Shown here: positions 1 to 12,639 of the stretch, in pieces | Layout: the number at the start of each line of letters is the position of its first letter | Numbering within the stretch: the stretch's first letter is position 1 | Assembly (NCBI GenBank): GCA_020809705.1 | Contig: CP085833.1 | Location: 4,402,001 to 4,466,000, forward strand | Origin: Calonectria ilicicola | Lineage: Eukaryota; Ascomycota; Sordariomycetes; Hypocreales; Nectriaceae | Length of the DNA stretch: 64,000 nt | Direction: 5' to 3' | The notes under the pieces: generated by a model | The model's input: only the letters and a program-made list of their open reading frames with translations | Database searches by the model: none | What the model was told of the DNA's origin: nothing | Program-made: the position numbers and the translations under genes

Positions 1-3000
1 CAATGTCGTGTGCTCACTGTCCGACCTCGGTGGAAATGTCACCCCGTCCTGTTATCACGGCGATTACCCTTTTACTGGGGGAAGGAAGCCCAGGCAGGGA
101 GGCAGAGAGGATACAAGCGCACATGCAGAGAGCGCGAGATGAGAGGAAACCTCGGCAATCAGATTTTCATACCATATTGCTTTGTTGAGTCCATTCGGCC
201 GTCGGTCCCCCCATCAGCGTCACAAGCCAAATTCGGACAGAATCCATTTTTGGACGACAGGTTACATCTCGCTGTCAAGTCGCATCAGCCCTCGTCAATC
301 GTGGAATCTAGATGTCACCCTACTAGCTAGCCCCCCCACTCTTCGTGTCATGATCGCAAAGTTGTCCATTCCTGTTTCTTCATCCACCTTTCCCAAGTCA
401 TTATTTTCTCTCTCATGGTCTAATTCGTGGTATTCCACCATCCGCCCCAGATTTTCGTCCCGCAGCCATTGGCTCTCGGCTCGCTGTTTTGACTTTGCCG
501 ATCTTTTCCCCGTTCAAGCGCATCACCAACTTGGACGCCGCCTTGCTCTAGTCTGGAGCGTGTCAATGCAGCCTGCCTTGATGCCTCGTCACCCAGGCAT
601 CAATATGCCGGTGACCCTTGTCTGCTGCAGCTGGGCTCTGCCACCACTAGTTCACAACCGAGACGTTACCAAGCAGGTGGCAGAAAATAGGACAGCCATT
701 GGTAACAAAAAATAGAACAGGTTATACGAAAGGAATGAAAGGATTAACTGCATGCAGGGAACGTATGAAACTTTTTTATTTTCCGTGGCAATCTTACTTG
801 TATGGATTTTGGTCATTTTACTTGTAATTTCCTCACCAGAGTGCTCTGACAGGTCATGGCAAAGGATTCTGTATCGTCCCATCTATTCTGATGGTCCTGT
901 CACCCGGGAGCTTACAAAGTGAACTCCTTCGAGAACCACTTTTTTTCAACGATGGGATATCCCAGCTTGTTACATACATCCCTCAAGTCCGCAAAATGCC
1001 GTCATGATCACCCCAGCGCCCAAGCTTTATCTCTTCATATATTTTGCAGCCAAGCTCTGCAGACCTCAGCTGACAATTTGTGGACCGCCCTTAACTGCGC
1101 GCATAGACATGATCTCCCGGGCTCAGAACTCGGTTGGTTGCAATTAACTAAAGCTGAGCCTGAGCTCTTCAATAGTTGGTTCAGTTGGGACGAGTTGAGC
1201 ACGCGCCATCGCGGGGTCTATCCGGTTCAGTCATCCACCTGAAGGGAGCTACACCGGTCTACATTGGTCATTGATTACAACCAACTCGAGCCCGGGAAGG
1301 CAACCGGTGAAAAAAAGCTGTTCCCAAGATGCAACGTGTTGCGGTTGCAGCAACAATTAGTCCAATTCCCATTCCAACCGAGCGCAACAACAGACCCAAG
1401 CTGGTCTCAATGCGTCAACTGGCTAGTCCATCTACAATCAATTAGGTGAGCGGAAGCTGGCGCAACCAAAGCTTCCTCCCCCCCTCCCCCCCCTGGTTCA
1501 ATGTTAGTGTAATGTACCGCGCGCGACAATGTCCGAACAGAGGTCGTATGCACCGACGGTGCATTTCATGCAACAGGAATTACGTTCATGTCAGCAATGT
1601 TGAGATGTCTGAGATGCGAAGGAGCTCGGCAGTTAGGAATCAAGCGGCAATCGTACAATCGGATCGAAGCAAGAAATGACATGCGACGAAAGGGTTGCAA
1701 ACTTGCAAGGGCAGAGGAGGGGGGCCGCCCCCCAACGGGCTTTTGGGGTTTCAGTACATGGAATCAGTTAATGTCACGGTCCCTTTTGTGAGAGCGACCA
1801 CCCCGCATCATGCAATCTGATGTATCTGTACCAGCTCTACAACGGTTCCGGTTCGCCCGTAAACCTGTTTGATTTCTTTGTTGAGACTTGGATGGCAGTA
1901 AACGGGCCGTCCATCGGTAATCTAACCTGGTTGCATCGAATCGAGCATCCACGAACCAGGTCAGTATGCATACTACCCAAAGCAGGCAGAAAATTTTTTC
2001 AATTGGAGACGGAGTGAGCATTTCTTGCATACTCCCCGGTCCAATACCACCAACCTTTGCAGAAGGACCTCAGCCACAGTACGCTGCTGCAGGCATCTCA
2101 TACACCCTTCGGGACACCTGAGGAGAGCTCAACACGACCTTGGCGGGGGCCAATGGACGCAACATGAGCCGCTATACCTGCAGCGCGTCATATTCCCGTC
2201 ACGTTATAGGGGTGAGAAAACAAGGAATTGCGATTCCCAAACAGGACATCATCCCACAATGACTTCTTGCTATCCGGACCCGGACGAAAGGTTGTAACAG
2301 GGACGTCATCCATGAAGCTATCCTTAGCTCCCCCCCTCGGCTCGCTAATAGCTTGGAAAGAGCTTTCAATCCATTCTTTTGCGATTGGCCACACAAACCG
2401 GGGGGGGGCTGGGAGGAAGCGGGTAGCTCTCACGTACCTGCAGCTGAGCGGGCTGTGCTTACGACGACACAACTTTCTTTCCTCTTCCACTTAGCCAATG
2501 CTGACGGATCCAAGCCTTTACTCTCGAGCCGTTTTTTCCCAATTCGTCCGGATCACTAATTTGACGTTGCGCTGACGGCTTTTTCCACTTTGGTTCACGG
2601 GCTCCAAATCTTCAGGGAATTAAGGCAAGGGATCCAGACCTTGGGTGTCATAGTTCCAGACCTCTCCGACATGGCCCCGACTCCCTCCACGCCGTGCGCT
2701 GACAGGAGGGGTAACCCAGCATCCGAGAAATCTGTTTGATCGACGGCGTGGTATCGTGGGGAATCGCCCTGGGAAATTGGCCGATCTCAGCGCGTCGGCG
2801 CATTTACAACGCCCACCGTACGAGGAAGACCTTGCCATGATGGAGGGGTAAAGCTTTCCAGCACTTCCGCTTGCGTTCAGCCGATGCGTGCTTCCCCGCG
2901 ATTGTTTGCGCAGTAAGAGCAGATGAACGAACACGAGCTTGGTCTCATCTAAAGGGCCATGCGGTGCTGCCAAAGTCAGTTCATCCCAAGGCAGCATTGG

Positions 3001-6000
3001 TAACATCGATACTACGTCCCCGTCCCTTGAACCCACCATCCATCGACATCTCAATCGGAAATTTACTGTGCCGTAAATTAGAAGCAAAGGGGAAAAAAGG
3101 TCTCTGGTGGCTGGTCCCAGTCAATTTGCGCCTGCACGGAGTACCTGCGAGGGATTTTTGCACTGAAAGGTACACGACATCCATTTGACTGACAGCTCGC
3201 TCGCAGCGCTTCAAGTTGGAGGGTTGCCACTCGACGCTATTCGCTCCACCAAGCCCTAACAGAGGGGAACTACCAGCGCGAAAAGCTTGGTGCGCTGTGT
3301 TCCTGACGATCGTAGCCAGGGTCGGGCAAAAAAGGTGGTCCAGATAGTGCCACACACGTACCACGCAGCGCTCGCCAACATCCCACATTCATCTACTCCG
3401 TACGGCGCACAGTGATCTGGCCAGAATTGGCTGCAGCAAGGAAGTCTCTCTCACTGGGGCTGGGGAAAAGGAGCATTCAATTATTTGCTTTTTTATCCCT
3501 CGCCTTCTTGGCGTCGGCGAGGGCTTTGTTTCCTCGCGACAACTGGGAAGATGCTGGCTTGCCACGTCTACGCAGGGATGGCATCGACACAAGGTGATTG
3601 AGGCGAGGCTCAGGTGGGAATCCACCTTTTTGACTTGCAGCCACACTCCTACTGGCTCGATATTGGATCGGTCACTTTTTCAGGCACCATCCCATTCAGA
3701 GTTCAGGCACCGGAAGCTGTTGAGTGGTTGCATGGCCCAAGGCTAAGACGCCGGCGCGAGGCGGCAAGTGATGGATGGCTCTGGTTGGTGGCCTTTCGGG
3801 CTTCATGATGAAAGTTTTTCATCTGGTTTCTTTTTTCTTACAAGAAATTTTCTTAAAATGACTCCACCCAAGCCCTAAATGACGACAATTGGGCGTGGGC
3901 TTGCAAAGTCGTGTCGTCAAAGGCTGTATGATCGGCAATTGGAGGTGACGAGCCACACTGGGCGCTGGGGTTTTTGTCGCCGACCACTGACGCCCATGTG
4001 CGCAACCGCCCTCCAAGGCTGGACCATGAAAGCCCTTTCCGCGCGAAGAGGTTGCATCCCTGTTCTCGGTGGCCCTTCCAGTGCGCCGTTTTGACATTTC
4101 CGAAATCCATTTTGGATGAAACCTCAGCTGCGCTCCTAGGTCTGCAACGCCTTTGTTCTCGCAAGGACATCCTTTGTTGAGTCGTCCAATCTCGTTCGCT
4201 CTGCGTGCATACTCTTACATGTGTGCATGTATGGCGAGCTCAACCTCTAATTCTTTTCATTCCCATCTCCCCCAGACCCTACGACGGATGGGCCGGAAAC
4301 CCGGAGAACTGGGGCCCGTTCCAATTTCGGGTCCATGACCTGCAGCAAAGTCGCGCGAGAAGCAGCGCCGTCTTCCATAGTTGGCGACTCCCGCACGGGA
4401 GAGTGAGGTGCATGTCCCTGCCCCAGTGCCGGTTCTAGATGCCCCGTGGAGAGCGCGCGCCCGAACCGGGCGAGCAAGTAGGGAAAAAAGGGCGCTGCGG
4501 GTTCATCCTGTTCACCGCTGCGGACTCAGTTGACGAGATCTTTTGCTAAATTGCTCACTCGCTCAATTGCTCACTTGGCGGTAGTGATAGCCGCCCACGT
4601 CTTTTTTTTTTCTCCCATGGGACCCAGCCCGGTGTGGCCCTTGCAGAAGCAATCCGCAAATCCCGGTCCGTGGCTGGCGCCGTGTGGCGAGCTCCCATTC
4701 GCTGGACGCCCAACCCCATATGTCTCTGTTCGGAGAAAACTCTTTGGCTGAGTGACAAGAAAGAAAAGAGTCACCGGTGGGGAGGCGGCATGCCGAATGT
4801 CGGGCGCCCTGGTTGGCAGCGGCTCCGAGGGAGGCTGTCGTCCCCAGGTCCCCATGCTGAGGCCCTCTCGGTGTCCGGGGTTCAGATGTGAATGGCGTCG
4901 TGGCGGGCATGTGATGACATGCGCACAGCGCATGCCCAAGAAGGAAGCCCGTTTCCCATCCATTGATCTGTCGCGCGGGAGAAAAAGCAAGGCGGACAGG
5001 ATTATGGACTACCTGCCGAACCAAATCCAGAATGCCAGAAACGTGTGATGCGAGCGTCATGTCTCCCGATGTCGCAGCGCCAGCAGACGCGGGCGCTTAC
5101 ATGGCGCACGGCATGCCATCTCTCGACCGTAACGTGGAGGAGTCTGGTTTGAAGAGGCCTATCTCGTTGTTGAGGGGGGGGCGTCATCTTCACCCCAGTT
5201 CGCGACATGTGATGCATTGCTCAATCGCCGTCTCGCCTCGCCTCTAGTGATGTAGGAGCCCATACCACAGCAACGTCGGCAGATGCGGTGCCCGGATATG
5301 AGACGCCAGAGTCGCGCCACGGTCGCAGCGGGACGAGACGTGCCCGCGTCCATTGAGCGCGCGAGGCGAAATCATCTCGGGAGCGAGGGAGACGTGGCTA
5401 TCGGACCCCGTCCTCGACTGCATCGGGTAGTTGTGCGCGCGCGCCCGTCTTGTCGGCCTGGACCTGGCAGTCCAGAACCATCGGCAGGGAGACACGGCAG
5501 CCTGCCCTCAGTTTGGAGAGGCTGGTCGATCCGACCCAAAGTGCATGACTGTGGACGAACGACATTGATTACGTGAGGTGCCGTGAGCAGCAACGAGAAC
5601 TATGTGATGATTGGCCCCCAATGACGGCAGCGGATGCCGAAACAAGTCAAATCCGACAACAATCATGTTTGTGTATCCTTTTCGTGAGAAGGGATTGATT
5701 TCTCCGTCAGTGAAAATCGTCCTGAGAAATGTTGCATCATGGTAGCCAAAAGTACTATGCAGGCCCGTAACTGGCCTTGTTTCGAATTGATGTAAGAATT
5801 GCCAGTGTTACCTGACAGGTCTACTACCAACCTCGTCAAGCCTTGCTTGACTGATCGCAAAAGAGGATCACAATTGCCCTGATTTCCGCGTAATTCCGAG
5901 TTGAGACGAACTCGTGTCAATCAGAAACCAATGTTTTCTTTTCATCATGCTATTTTCTACTCCGCCAATGGCATGATTCATGTCGACTATATGTTACGGT

Positions 6001-8391
6001 CGCAGTCAACTTTGCTTCAGCTGGTCTAGGGTAAGTTACATTGATGCAATGGAGATCGCCGTTTACCGGGGAAATAGAGTAATTATATCATTTCTGGTCC
6101 TTTCTATCATCTTTTAGATATTACAGGTTTGTTTTGATGCTTTAGTTTCAGGTCGGGAATTAACCGTTGATGAGGTTGGTTATCGATCGTACGTTCATGT
6201 ACAAAATGGTTGAAGTCACTTACAACAGTGCGGTGTTGGTTGGAGCGACCTTACAAGACCGGATTATATAGTTGAAGCCCACCAGTGAATACGCGTACGA
6301 TTTTGAATAAAGTAAAACACGCATAAAGCAATCCAGAATGACAATTAAGGCCGATGGGGCGATATTTCCGTATCGATCGGATCGTCCCGCAACCATGGGG
6401 GGGATACTGGGGTTTCCGATAAACAGACAAGTCCCAAAACATTCCAACTTTGCGAAATTCCTTCGAATTCGTATTGCTTACGGATGGAAGCCTATGAAAT
6501 AATCGATTGCGGTCTAATGTATGTGAGTTGTCAGTCGTTCATCTTCATTCGCTCATCTCAGCATTCCCCTCTTATTGTGGCGAAAACTGAAACCTTCGTC
6601 ATAGGCGGAAAAATAGGGACGACACGACTTGAGCAGTAAAAAAAAAAAGAAAAAAAAGAAAAAAAAAGTCGGGTCATCCTTCCGTCGGAACTAATCGGTC
6701 CTATGGCTTGATCGCACTCTGGAGGACTTCGTTTTAGCTTGGCCTTCAGAACGACCAGTCACCTAGATACGACATCGTGACCCCGTGAAACATCTCGCGG
6801 AGGCTTTCTTGGCCTCCAAGGAATTTCTAGCTTTTGAGACAATGCTCCCCCTCCCCCTCCTCCTCCTCCGGAATAGACCTCCCGGGTGCAGCGCTAGAGG
6901 CCACGAGTTCCAGAAGGTGAGATGAGCTTGCGTCATGCAGGGCAGAAAGGCAGCTGATGTTGGTCAGCAGGGTCGACGCGATGGACACCTGACCATGTAG
7001 ATCTCAGATCTCAGATCGCATGGCGAAGCTTTTTCTCACGTCTTCGATACAACCTCAAGGGTGAGATGGGGGTTCCTGCACCGTCGCGGGTATGCCAATG
7101 GGGCGCACCGTGGGTGCAGTGGAACACCTGGGATGACCAACAGCCCACCCTTTTCCTGTTGGTTTGTTTACATGTATGTCTCATATGCAGGAGCAGACAT
7201 GGAATCCTGTTTCAAGTGAGTCCCCATTTGATCTAGATGGGTGCACCCTTGGATATATCGAGAAAAACCCATCTGCAGCTCTCTCAGGCCCTGGTCCATG
7301 TCTATAACTGAATCAAGCAAAAAATTAGGAAGGTGTCTGTGTGGGGTTCGTTGCGATTTTTCCACCCGTCTTGAATTGATTGTTTTTTCCTGTCACGTTC
7401 TATTCTTGGACGGATTCGATCCATGCATATCCTAGTTTGATATTGGGTTGCGAGGGCCAACCATATAGAAGGAATGACATATATTCCAAGCTGCCACGAT
7501 GCCCCCGTTTATGGGTACCCCGTACAACTCAACGTACCGAGGACCCGATTATTGCATTAGAGTCTATTTCTAGCTTCTCGCTTTTGTTTAGCCACCGGGA
7601 CGCTCGGGGCGCAATGCAAAGTCGTTGCTGTCATCTGGACCTGCTCCACAACCCTGAAACGTGTTGATTGCAGGTACCCGAACAAGGTTGTTGGCGGGAG
7701 TATATCGTGAATACTTTTCCAGGCATAGATGTGAAAAATGTGCATAATTCTTTTTGCTCCGGGTTGCATAATCTAAAAACGTTTTCAATGGGAATCATTC
7801 GATTGCGCTGCTTGCGTGGACTGCATCTGCTGGGGCAATGCATGGACTGCAGCCAAGGGTGATCGATTAAGGACATGTAACTTACATGTATTGGGAATAA
7901 TTTTTCATGAATAAAAGAAGTATTTGAGTATACTGGTGAGCGCATTGCCGCTACAAATCAAGTGTGAGCGGTGGTCTTTTTTTCATGTACAAAAGATGGA
8001 ATGATTTCGAACGTAAAGTTTGACTTGATCTGAACGCATAAAGATCCGAGGCTTGAAATTTCCTAAATAAGACATGGAGTAGATCATGTCTTCGTTTTGC
8101 GCGCCCATAATAATCAATGTCTGATATGAATCTGGCGAATTCACTACACGACCCTGAGTGAGAAAGGCGCCTATGAAAACACACGAAACCCAAGACCGAA
8201 AATGTAGTCTGAAATGAGAGAATATATTTTTGCTACCTAGTTAGCTACTAGATGATATATCCTCCTCATCGCTCCTTATTATGAAATCGAGCTCGCCCTG
8301 ATTTACTTGACGCGCTCGTAATCCATCCACATGTTCCCACTCCCTCTTCCTTCTTCTTTTTTCAGCTCGCGCCTTGTATTTCATTTCAAAT
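1..8391. other. Gene-poor region, no supportable gene
   Basis: No open frame here has a recognisable domain, a convincing codon pattern or splice-linked extensions. The frames present are short, overlap on both strands and look random. The first 5.6 kb is moderately G+C-rich with poly-pyrimidine and poly-purine patches. From about 5.6 kb the DNA turns more A+T-rich. An A-rich tract sits near 6.64 kb, and a short AGATCTC direct repeat lies near 7.0 kb. I found no tRNA or 5S rRNA signature. It may hold promoter sequence, untranslated exons, decayed transposon DNA or non-coding RNA, but nothing in the sequence decides between these. Confidence 0.55.
6638..6667. repeat. A-rich low-complexity tract
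   Basis: A run of A residues about 30 nt long, interrupted by only two G residues. It is simple-sequence DNA in a non-coding stretch, with no sign of a retroposed element such as target-site duplications or an upstream body. Confidence 0.8.
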
Positions 8392-9241
8392 TTATCCCCC
8401 AATACCTTTAAGTTCGTCTGTTATTGGAGGCAACGGGGTCTGAGCAACTCTTTTCAAAGTCGATATCCAGTGTGGTCCCTTCTTGGCGAATCGATTTTCC
8501 GCATCCCTGACGACAATCGCAAGTAATGCCCGCAGAGTAAAATGGGCATCATTTCCAGCTGTATGCAGCCCACGATATGGTATTTCGAGCTCATCCAGTA
8601 GATTTTGCACACTGTATCTATACGATAGTTGGAGTGGGTGCTGTGCAGCTTTCCCGGTATTCAGGGTGAAGAGAGGTTCTTTCAGCTTAAACTTGCCCAG
8701 AACGAACTTCTCTAGCAGCCCACCGTGGAAAACAAGAACATAATTTCGAACGTTTGTTAGTTCTTGAAGCTTTTTTTTCGATCTCGGGCAATGTTTTTGC
8801 TTCGGGCTTCCCAAAGAGAAATAAAGATCTCTCTACCGCGGAGCGCTTGTCGCGAAAAATCCAATGATATGATTGGATAACATTTGCCGCTTGATTCATG
8901 TCTAGTGCAGATGATTTCGCAGTTAAATCTTGCAAAGACTGCGAATCTAGGACTGAAATGCCAAAATGAGCGCGGCGCAGCGTCCTATTTTTGCCCTCTC
9001 TGAGCCTATCAATGTCGATGCAGATAAATCTTACTTTTTTGATCGTCGAGTTCAGGTAGTGTCGTGTTCTAGTATCGGGTACATTGCCTGGCCATCGTTC
9101 GCCTGACAATGGTTGGGCGTATCCATTATACCCAAATAGCCACCGGAGGATGACAGTTTCCTCTCTCAAGAGCCCCTTGTGGGGCGGGTCAACTGGTGTG
9201 ATTTTGTCGCCTGTGTTGGTTTTGTGGTTGAACTTTAGTGA
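8392..9241 (-). pseudogene. Gfd2/YDR514C-like RNase H-fold (DEDDh-type) protein, frameshifted
   Basis: Two overlapping minus-strand frames join into one protein of the fungal Gfd2/YDR514C-like family, whose C-terminal domain has a 3'-5' exonuclease (RNase H-like) fold. The upstream frame gives the first strand with an aspartate pair (FICIDID) and the HFGISVLD segment. The downstream frame gives LVFHGG, the AAQHPLQLSYRYS block and the closing HTAGNDAHF motif, which fits the H-x4-D motif III of DEDDh enzymes. The frames switch inside an A8 run at 8771-8778, where seven A would keep the frame. The upstream frame is open back to a stop at 9242-9244 but has no ATG before the domain, so a 5' exon is missing or unrecognised. 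Motif I reads DxD rather than DxE, so activity is doubtful. This is a recent pseudogene or a sequencing error on top of an unresolved start. Confidence 0.7.
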
Positions 9242-9619
9242 TCAGATGGATGAAGGCATTGTTGTGTTGTGGTATTTTGGAGTAGTTATCTGGGTAGAAT
9301 TGTTTCTGAGATTACGGTGCCTTGGACCTCTTAAATATTCAAAAGGAGCTTGAGACCTGTTTGACTCATCCTACATGTCACATATTCATACGTGAGTCGA
9401 AAATACAGTCATTTGATTTCCAAACCTTTTTGTACGTTTGGGAACGTCTTGATGCGAAGTTAGTTTGATTGATAGACCAATGAGTAGCTTTTCAAAATAG
9501 AATAGTGTTTTACAATATTTGGTACTGATTCATCTCAAACAGAAAAAAGATTTCACTCCTAGCTCCGTAGTCCAATATTTGAGTCCCATCTTTGTTAAGT
9601 GAGAAAATTTCGTTCCGAG
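9242..9619. other. Intergenic spacer between two minus-strand accessory genes
   Basis: No coding signal is seen. It could hold the missing 5' exon of the exonuclease-like gene, but I could not find a donor-acceptor pair that supplies an in-frame ATG. It also carries the 3' flank of the 576-aa gene. Confidence 0.4.
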
Positions 9620-11350
9620 TCATAGTTCCTCCCAATTATACTCTCGCTCCGGTCGTTGCCACAGATTTTCCTCTGAATCGTCTACTGTGTAGATTGATCC
9701 GAGGTCCAAAACAGGGTCGTCTATTCCTTTAATCTCCTTTAATCGTGGTAATCGTTCGGCCATTTTAGCCAGTAGTTCTTCAATGTGCTTATCGATTCCT
9801 TCGTTTTGACCTTTGAAATAGCCGTATAGGCAAAGGTACTCAAGATTTGGGGGCAAAGCATCGATGAGCCGAAAAGAGGGCTCCTTTTCTAGAGAGAATG
9901 GAGGTTCAAAATTTGACTCCAGCTTGCCCATGAGAGCTTTCAAGCCAATGCTAAGGTGAGTCAACGCTGTGAAGTCGTGGAGGGATCCAATCGTGGAGCC
10001 ATAAGCTCTGGTGTTTGGCGGATCCTGATCTTGAGTGTGGATCAAACTCAATTCCTCGTCCAGTTGAAGATATTCCTTTCCATAAAATTCTGCGTCGTGT
10101 TCTTTGACATCTGTGCGAACCTCGTCATAATCGACCTCGACATCTGCGTCCTCTTCGCTTTTCAAGTCTTGAAATCCAGCCCATGCATAATCGATATCTA
10201 AGTCCAGCACCTTGAGCGTTTTTCTGTGTTGAAGAAGAGCCTGACTGATTTCTTTGAGATTTAGTACAGGATACCCTCCATCCATATCCCAAAGTCCTCC
10301 CATCGATACATGTAGCTCTTCAAGAACCTTGGGGATCAAAATGATGTTGTGGAGCAATCCGCTGGAGAGATCTGCGTGCCCGATGCGAATATTTCGGATG
10401 TTTGATGTCCTCGGCATAAATTGATACCGTTCAGTCTGGTAGTCCATTACTCCTTCCATTGAAATGCTTTGTATGGCAGGCAGCCGATGGACGCGCTGGA
10501 AATACTCCATAAACTGCAACTGTACGTAAATCCGCTCATCGCCTGCCCAATCACCCTCCGTAGGGATTTCGACATGCTGTAACTTTTGTAGTCGGGGTTG
10601 AGGTAATATATTATAGTTTGCTTTAAACATGAAATCTCCGAGCAATCCAAGATTAACGTCTGATGGTCCCATCCTCAATGTTGCGATATTTTTGCAAAGA
10701 GACAGAATTATGATAGTCGCAGTTTGAGCGTAATTAGAGTAGCTCATTTGAAGCTCTTCAACCCTCTTGCTGCGCCCCTCAGTATCCTCCTCAGTCTGGC
10801 TTTTGCAGCACATTTCTGCTCTACTAAGCTGATCGCGTTTCTTTGAAAAGTCATTATTGTGTGCCGTGTTGACAATTTCCGCCCGCCACTCTAAAGCCTT
10901 GATCATCTTGTTTGTTGTTTCATCACTTAGCCCAATTTCATGGATATAAGCTTCGATTTTCTCATCAGATTTGTTGCAATATAACAGAGCATTGCTAGAA
11001 GAGCCACTCTTGGCCACGGAAGGAGAGATAAGTGTGAGTGGAGAGAAGAGTGAACATGCACAAATAAATGTGGAAGGCCATCGTCCGCTGTCCAGGATAA
11101 TCTCTGAGACAGAATCGGCTAGCGACGGATTATTTAGGTAGGAAGGGATAAGAGCATAGAGACGCTCAATGTCTTCTCCTCGGGTGATACGAATGGTCTT
11201 GTACTGAACTGGGAGTGTCAGAGTTGACGAGCATTTTCGTTGGAATACATCCAGGCTCCTATGTCGTTGGAAGGATTGGGCCCTGACGAGAGACTGGCGG
11301 GCAGATAAGGGAGTGATGTACCAAAATGTGGCGACTCGTGAGATCCGCAT
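9620..11350 (-). CDS. Hypothetical protein, fungal F-box/LRR-like family, 576 aa
   Basis: A single uninterrupted 576-codon frame with an ATG start. The product resembles large fungal families in which an N-terminal F-box is followed by a long irregular leucine-rich region. Visible LRR-like segments include RLQKLQHVEIP, VLEELHVSMGGLW, TLKVLDLDID, ALTHLSIGLKALM and NLEYLCLYGYF, with an acidic linker around residues 405-445. The PVQYKTIRITRGED segment near residue 50 matches the part that normally follows the F-box, yet the first 45 residues do not form a recognisable F-box. Either the F-box lies in an unfound upstream exon or it has been lost. If an F-box is present, the protein would be an SCF substrate receptor. 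Codon use is less G/C-biased than in the conserved genes of this window, which fits an accessory gene. Function unknown. Confidence 0.65.
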   Translation of the reverse strand: MRISRVATFWYITPLSARQSLVRAQSFQRHRSLDVFQRKCSSTLTLPVQYKTIRITRGEDIERLYALIPSYLNNPSLADSVSEIILDSGRWPSTFICACSLFSPLTLISPSVAKSGSSSNALLYCNKSDEKIEAYIHEIGLSDETTNKMIKALEWRAEIVNTAHNNDFSKKRDQLSRAEMCCKSQTEEDTEGRSKRVEELQMSYSNYAQTATIIILSLCKNIATLRMGPSDVNLGLLGDFMFKANYNILPQPRLQKLQHVEIPTEGDWAGDERIYVQLQFMEYFQRVHRLPAIQSISMEGVMDYQTERYQFMPRTSNIRNIRIGHADLSSGLLHNIILIPKVLEELHVSMGGLWDMDGGYPVLNLKEISQALLQHRKTLKVLDLDIDYAWAGFQDLKSEEDADVEVDYDEVRTDVKEHDAEFYGKEYLQLDEELSLIHTQDQDPPNTRAYGSTIGSLHDFTALTHLSIGLKALMGKLESNFEPPFSLEKEPSFRLIDALPPNLEYLCLYGYFKGQNEGIDKHIEELLAKMAERLPRLKEIKGIDDPVLDLGSIYTVDDSEENLWQRPEREYNWEEL

Positions 11351-12639
11351 GGTGAATCCCAGACCTCAAGCAAAGAGGACTACAGTATTGCATCACCAAA
11401 AACATGCTGCAGCTTAAAGTTGACAATGCTCTTTTCAATCCGAGCATTACCCGATGCTACGTTCATCGAGATAAGCACTAAGAAATATTCTTAAGGTTGA
11501 ATTATGGACTGACATGAGTCTGTGAATGAGTACAGACGGGGTCGAATATCTAGATAGGCACCGAAGAACAGAAACAGTGGTTGATCTTGAATTAGACATC
11601 TGGAACATGACAACAAAAGTCTACAAGTGAGCAAGACGCCAGGCAAAGCAACATCTGCAATTGAGGGACTTGGTTAAATCACCACGAACTGACGGGATCT
11701 ATGGACACTAAAAAATAGGTCAAACAGACGCCTTGACGGTGTGGCCGAGATGGGTAATGAGGTCGACGGTCAAAGTAGTTTGCGAATTATCACATGTCAG
11801 ATGGAGAAGGCCTAGATGCTAGTGGAATGTGGTACGATGTGGTAATTCACCACTGCGTTGGGTTTCATCTGTCTACGTTAGTGTTTAGATTAGCTTCCAA
11901 GGGGGCGCGATATAAGCATGATGGAAATTGCTTGCTAAAACTATTAGTTGAGACTTCATCTTATTAGGCACCGCCTTCAGGGCGCACCGGGAATCGGGTT
12001 TAGGTTGTGGTTCCTGTGTAGCGCCATGCGCTTAACAAATCAATCTGGTCTGATGGGCCTAATTGCACCGGCTTCCAAGGTTAACTAACATGGCGTTGTT
12101 CACTTAAAACCGAGCCAACAAGCACAAGAAATTACGAATCCCAACCAGGGAAGCAGGAGAATCAAATTGATCAAACTTCAAACATGGTCCATTATTTTCG
12201 AGGCATTCTGCTGCCGGGTGCGCCAATCCGCCATCTACCAAAGACGAGGGTATCTATATTCACGGCCCAATCTGCCGTCTTACATCTCCCTCTACCTCTC
12301 TGTTCCCAAACTCCAGAAATGCGGGCAAAGAAGCGAAAAGTCCAACACGCGCTGATTCTCAGCGACAACTCTAACATGACCAAAGTGATATCTCATCGAC
12401 CACTCCTCCCAACGCCAAACGCAAAATCAAGTGTGTGTGCGTATGTGCAGTCTTCGTGCTCTCGTATCAATTTGATGTAACCATGTCTGCAAGAATCCTC
12501 CCTATTCCCTAAACGCCGAAATGCAAAAATAAACAAACCTACTTCAAAAACAGCAAAACATTGCAACAAGCATCGGCCGTGATCCTGAACCGCCCAAAAA
12601 ACATTGAGCAGCTCTCGTAATATATTAATTTCCCGGCAC
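11351..12639. other. Intergenic region between two minus-strand genes
   Basis: About 1.3 kb without a supportable gene. The part near 11.35-11.6 kb should hold the promoter of the 576-aa gene. The part near 12.5-12.64 kb should hold the 3' UTR of the AT-hook gene. No repeat, RNA gene or strong motif is seen. Confidence 0.5.

Noticed and set aside
182..715. 177-codon plus-strand frame near the left edge
   Set aside because: No domain or splice extension, random-like composition, and competing frames on the same DNA.
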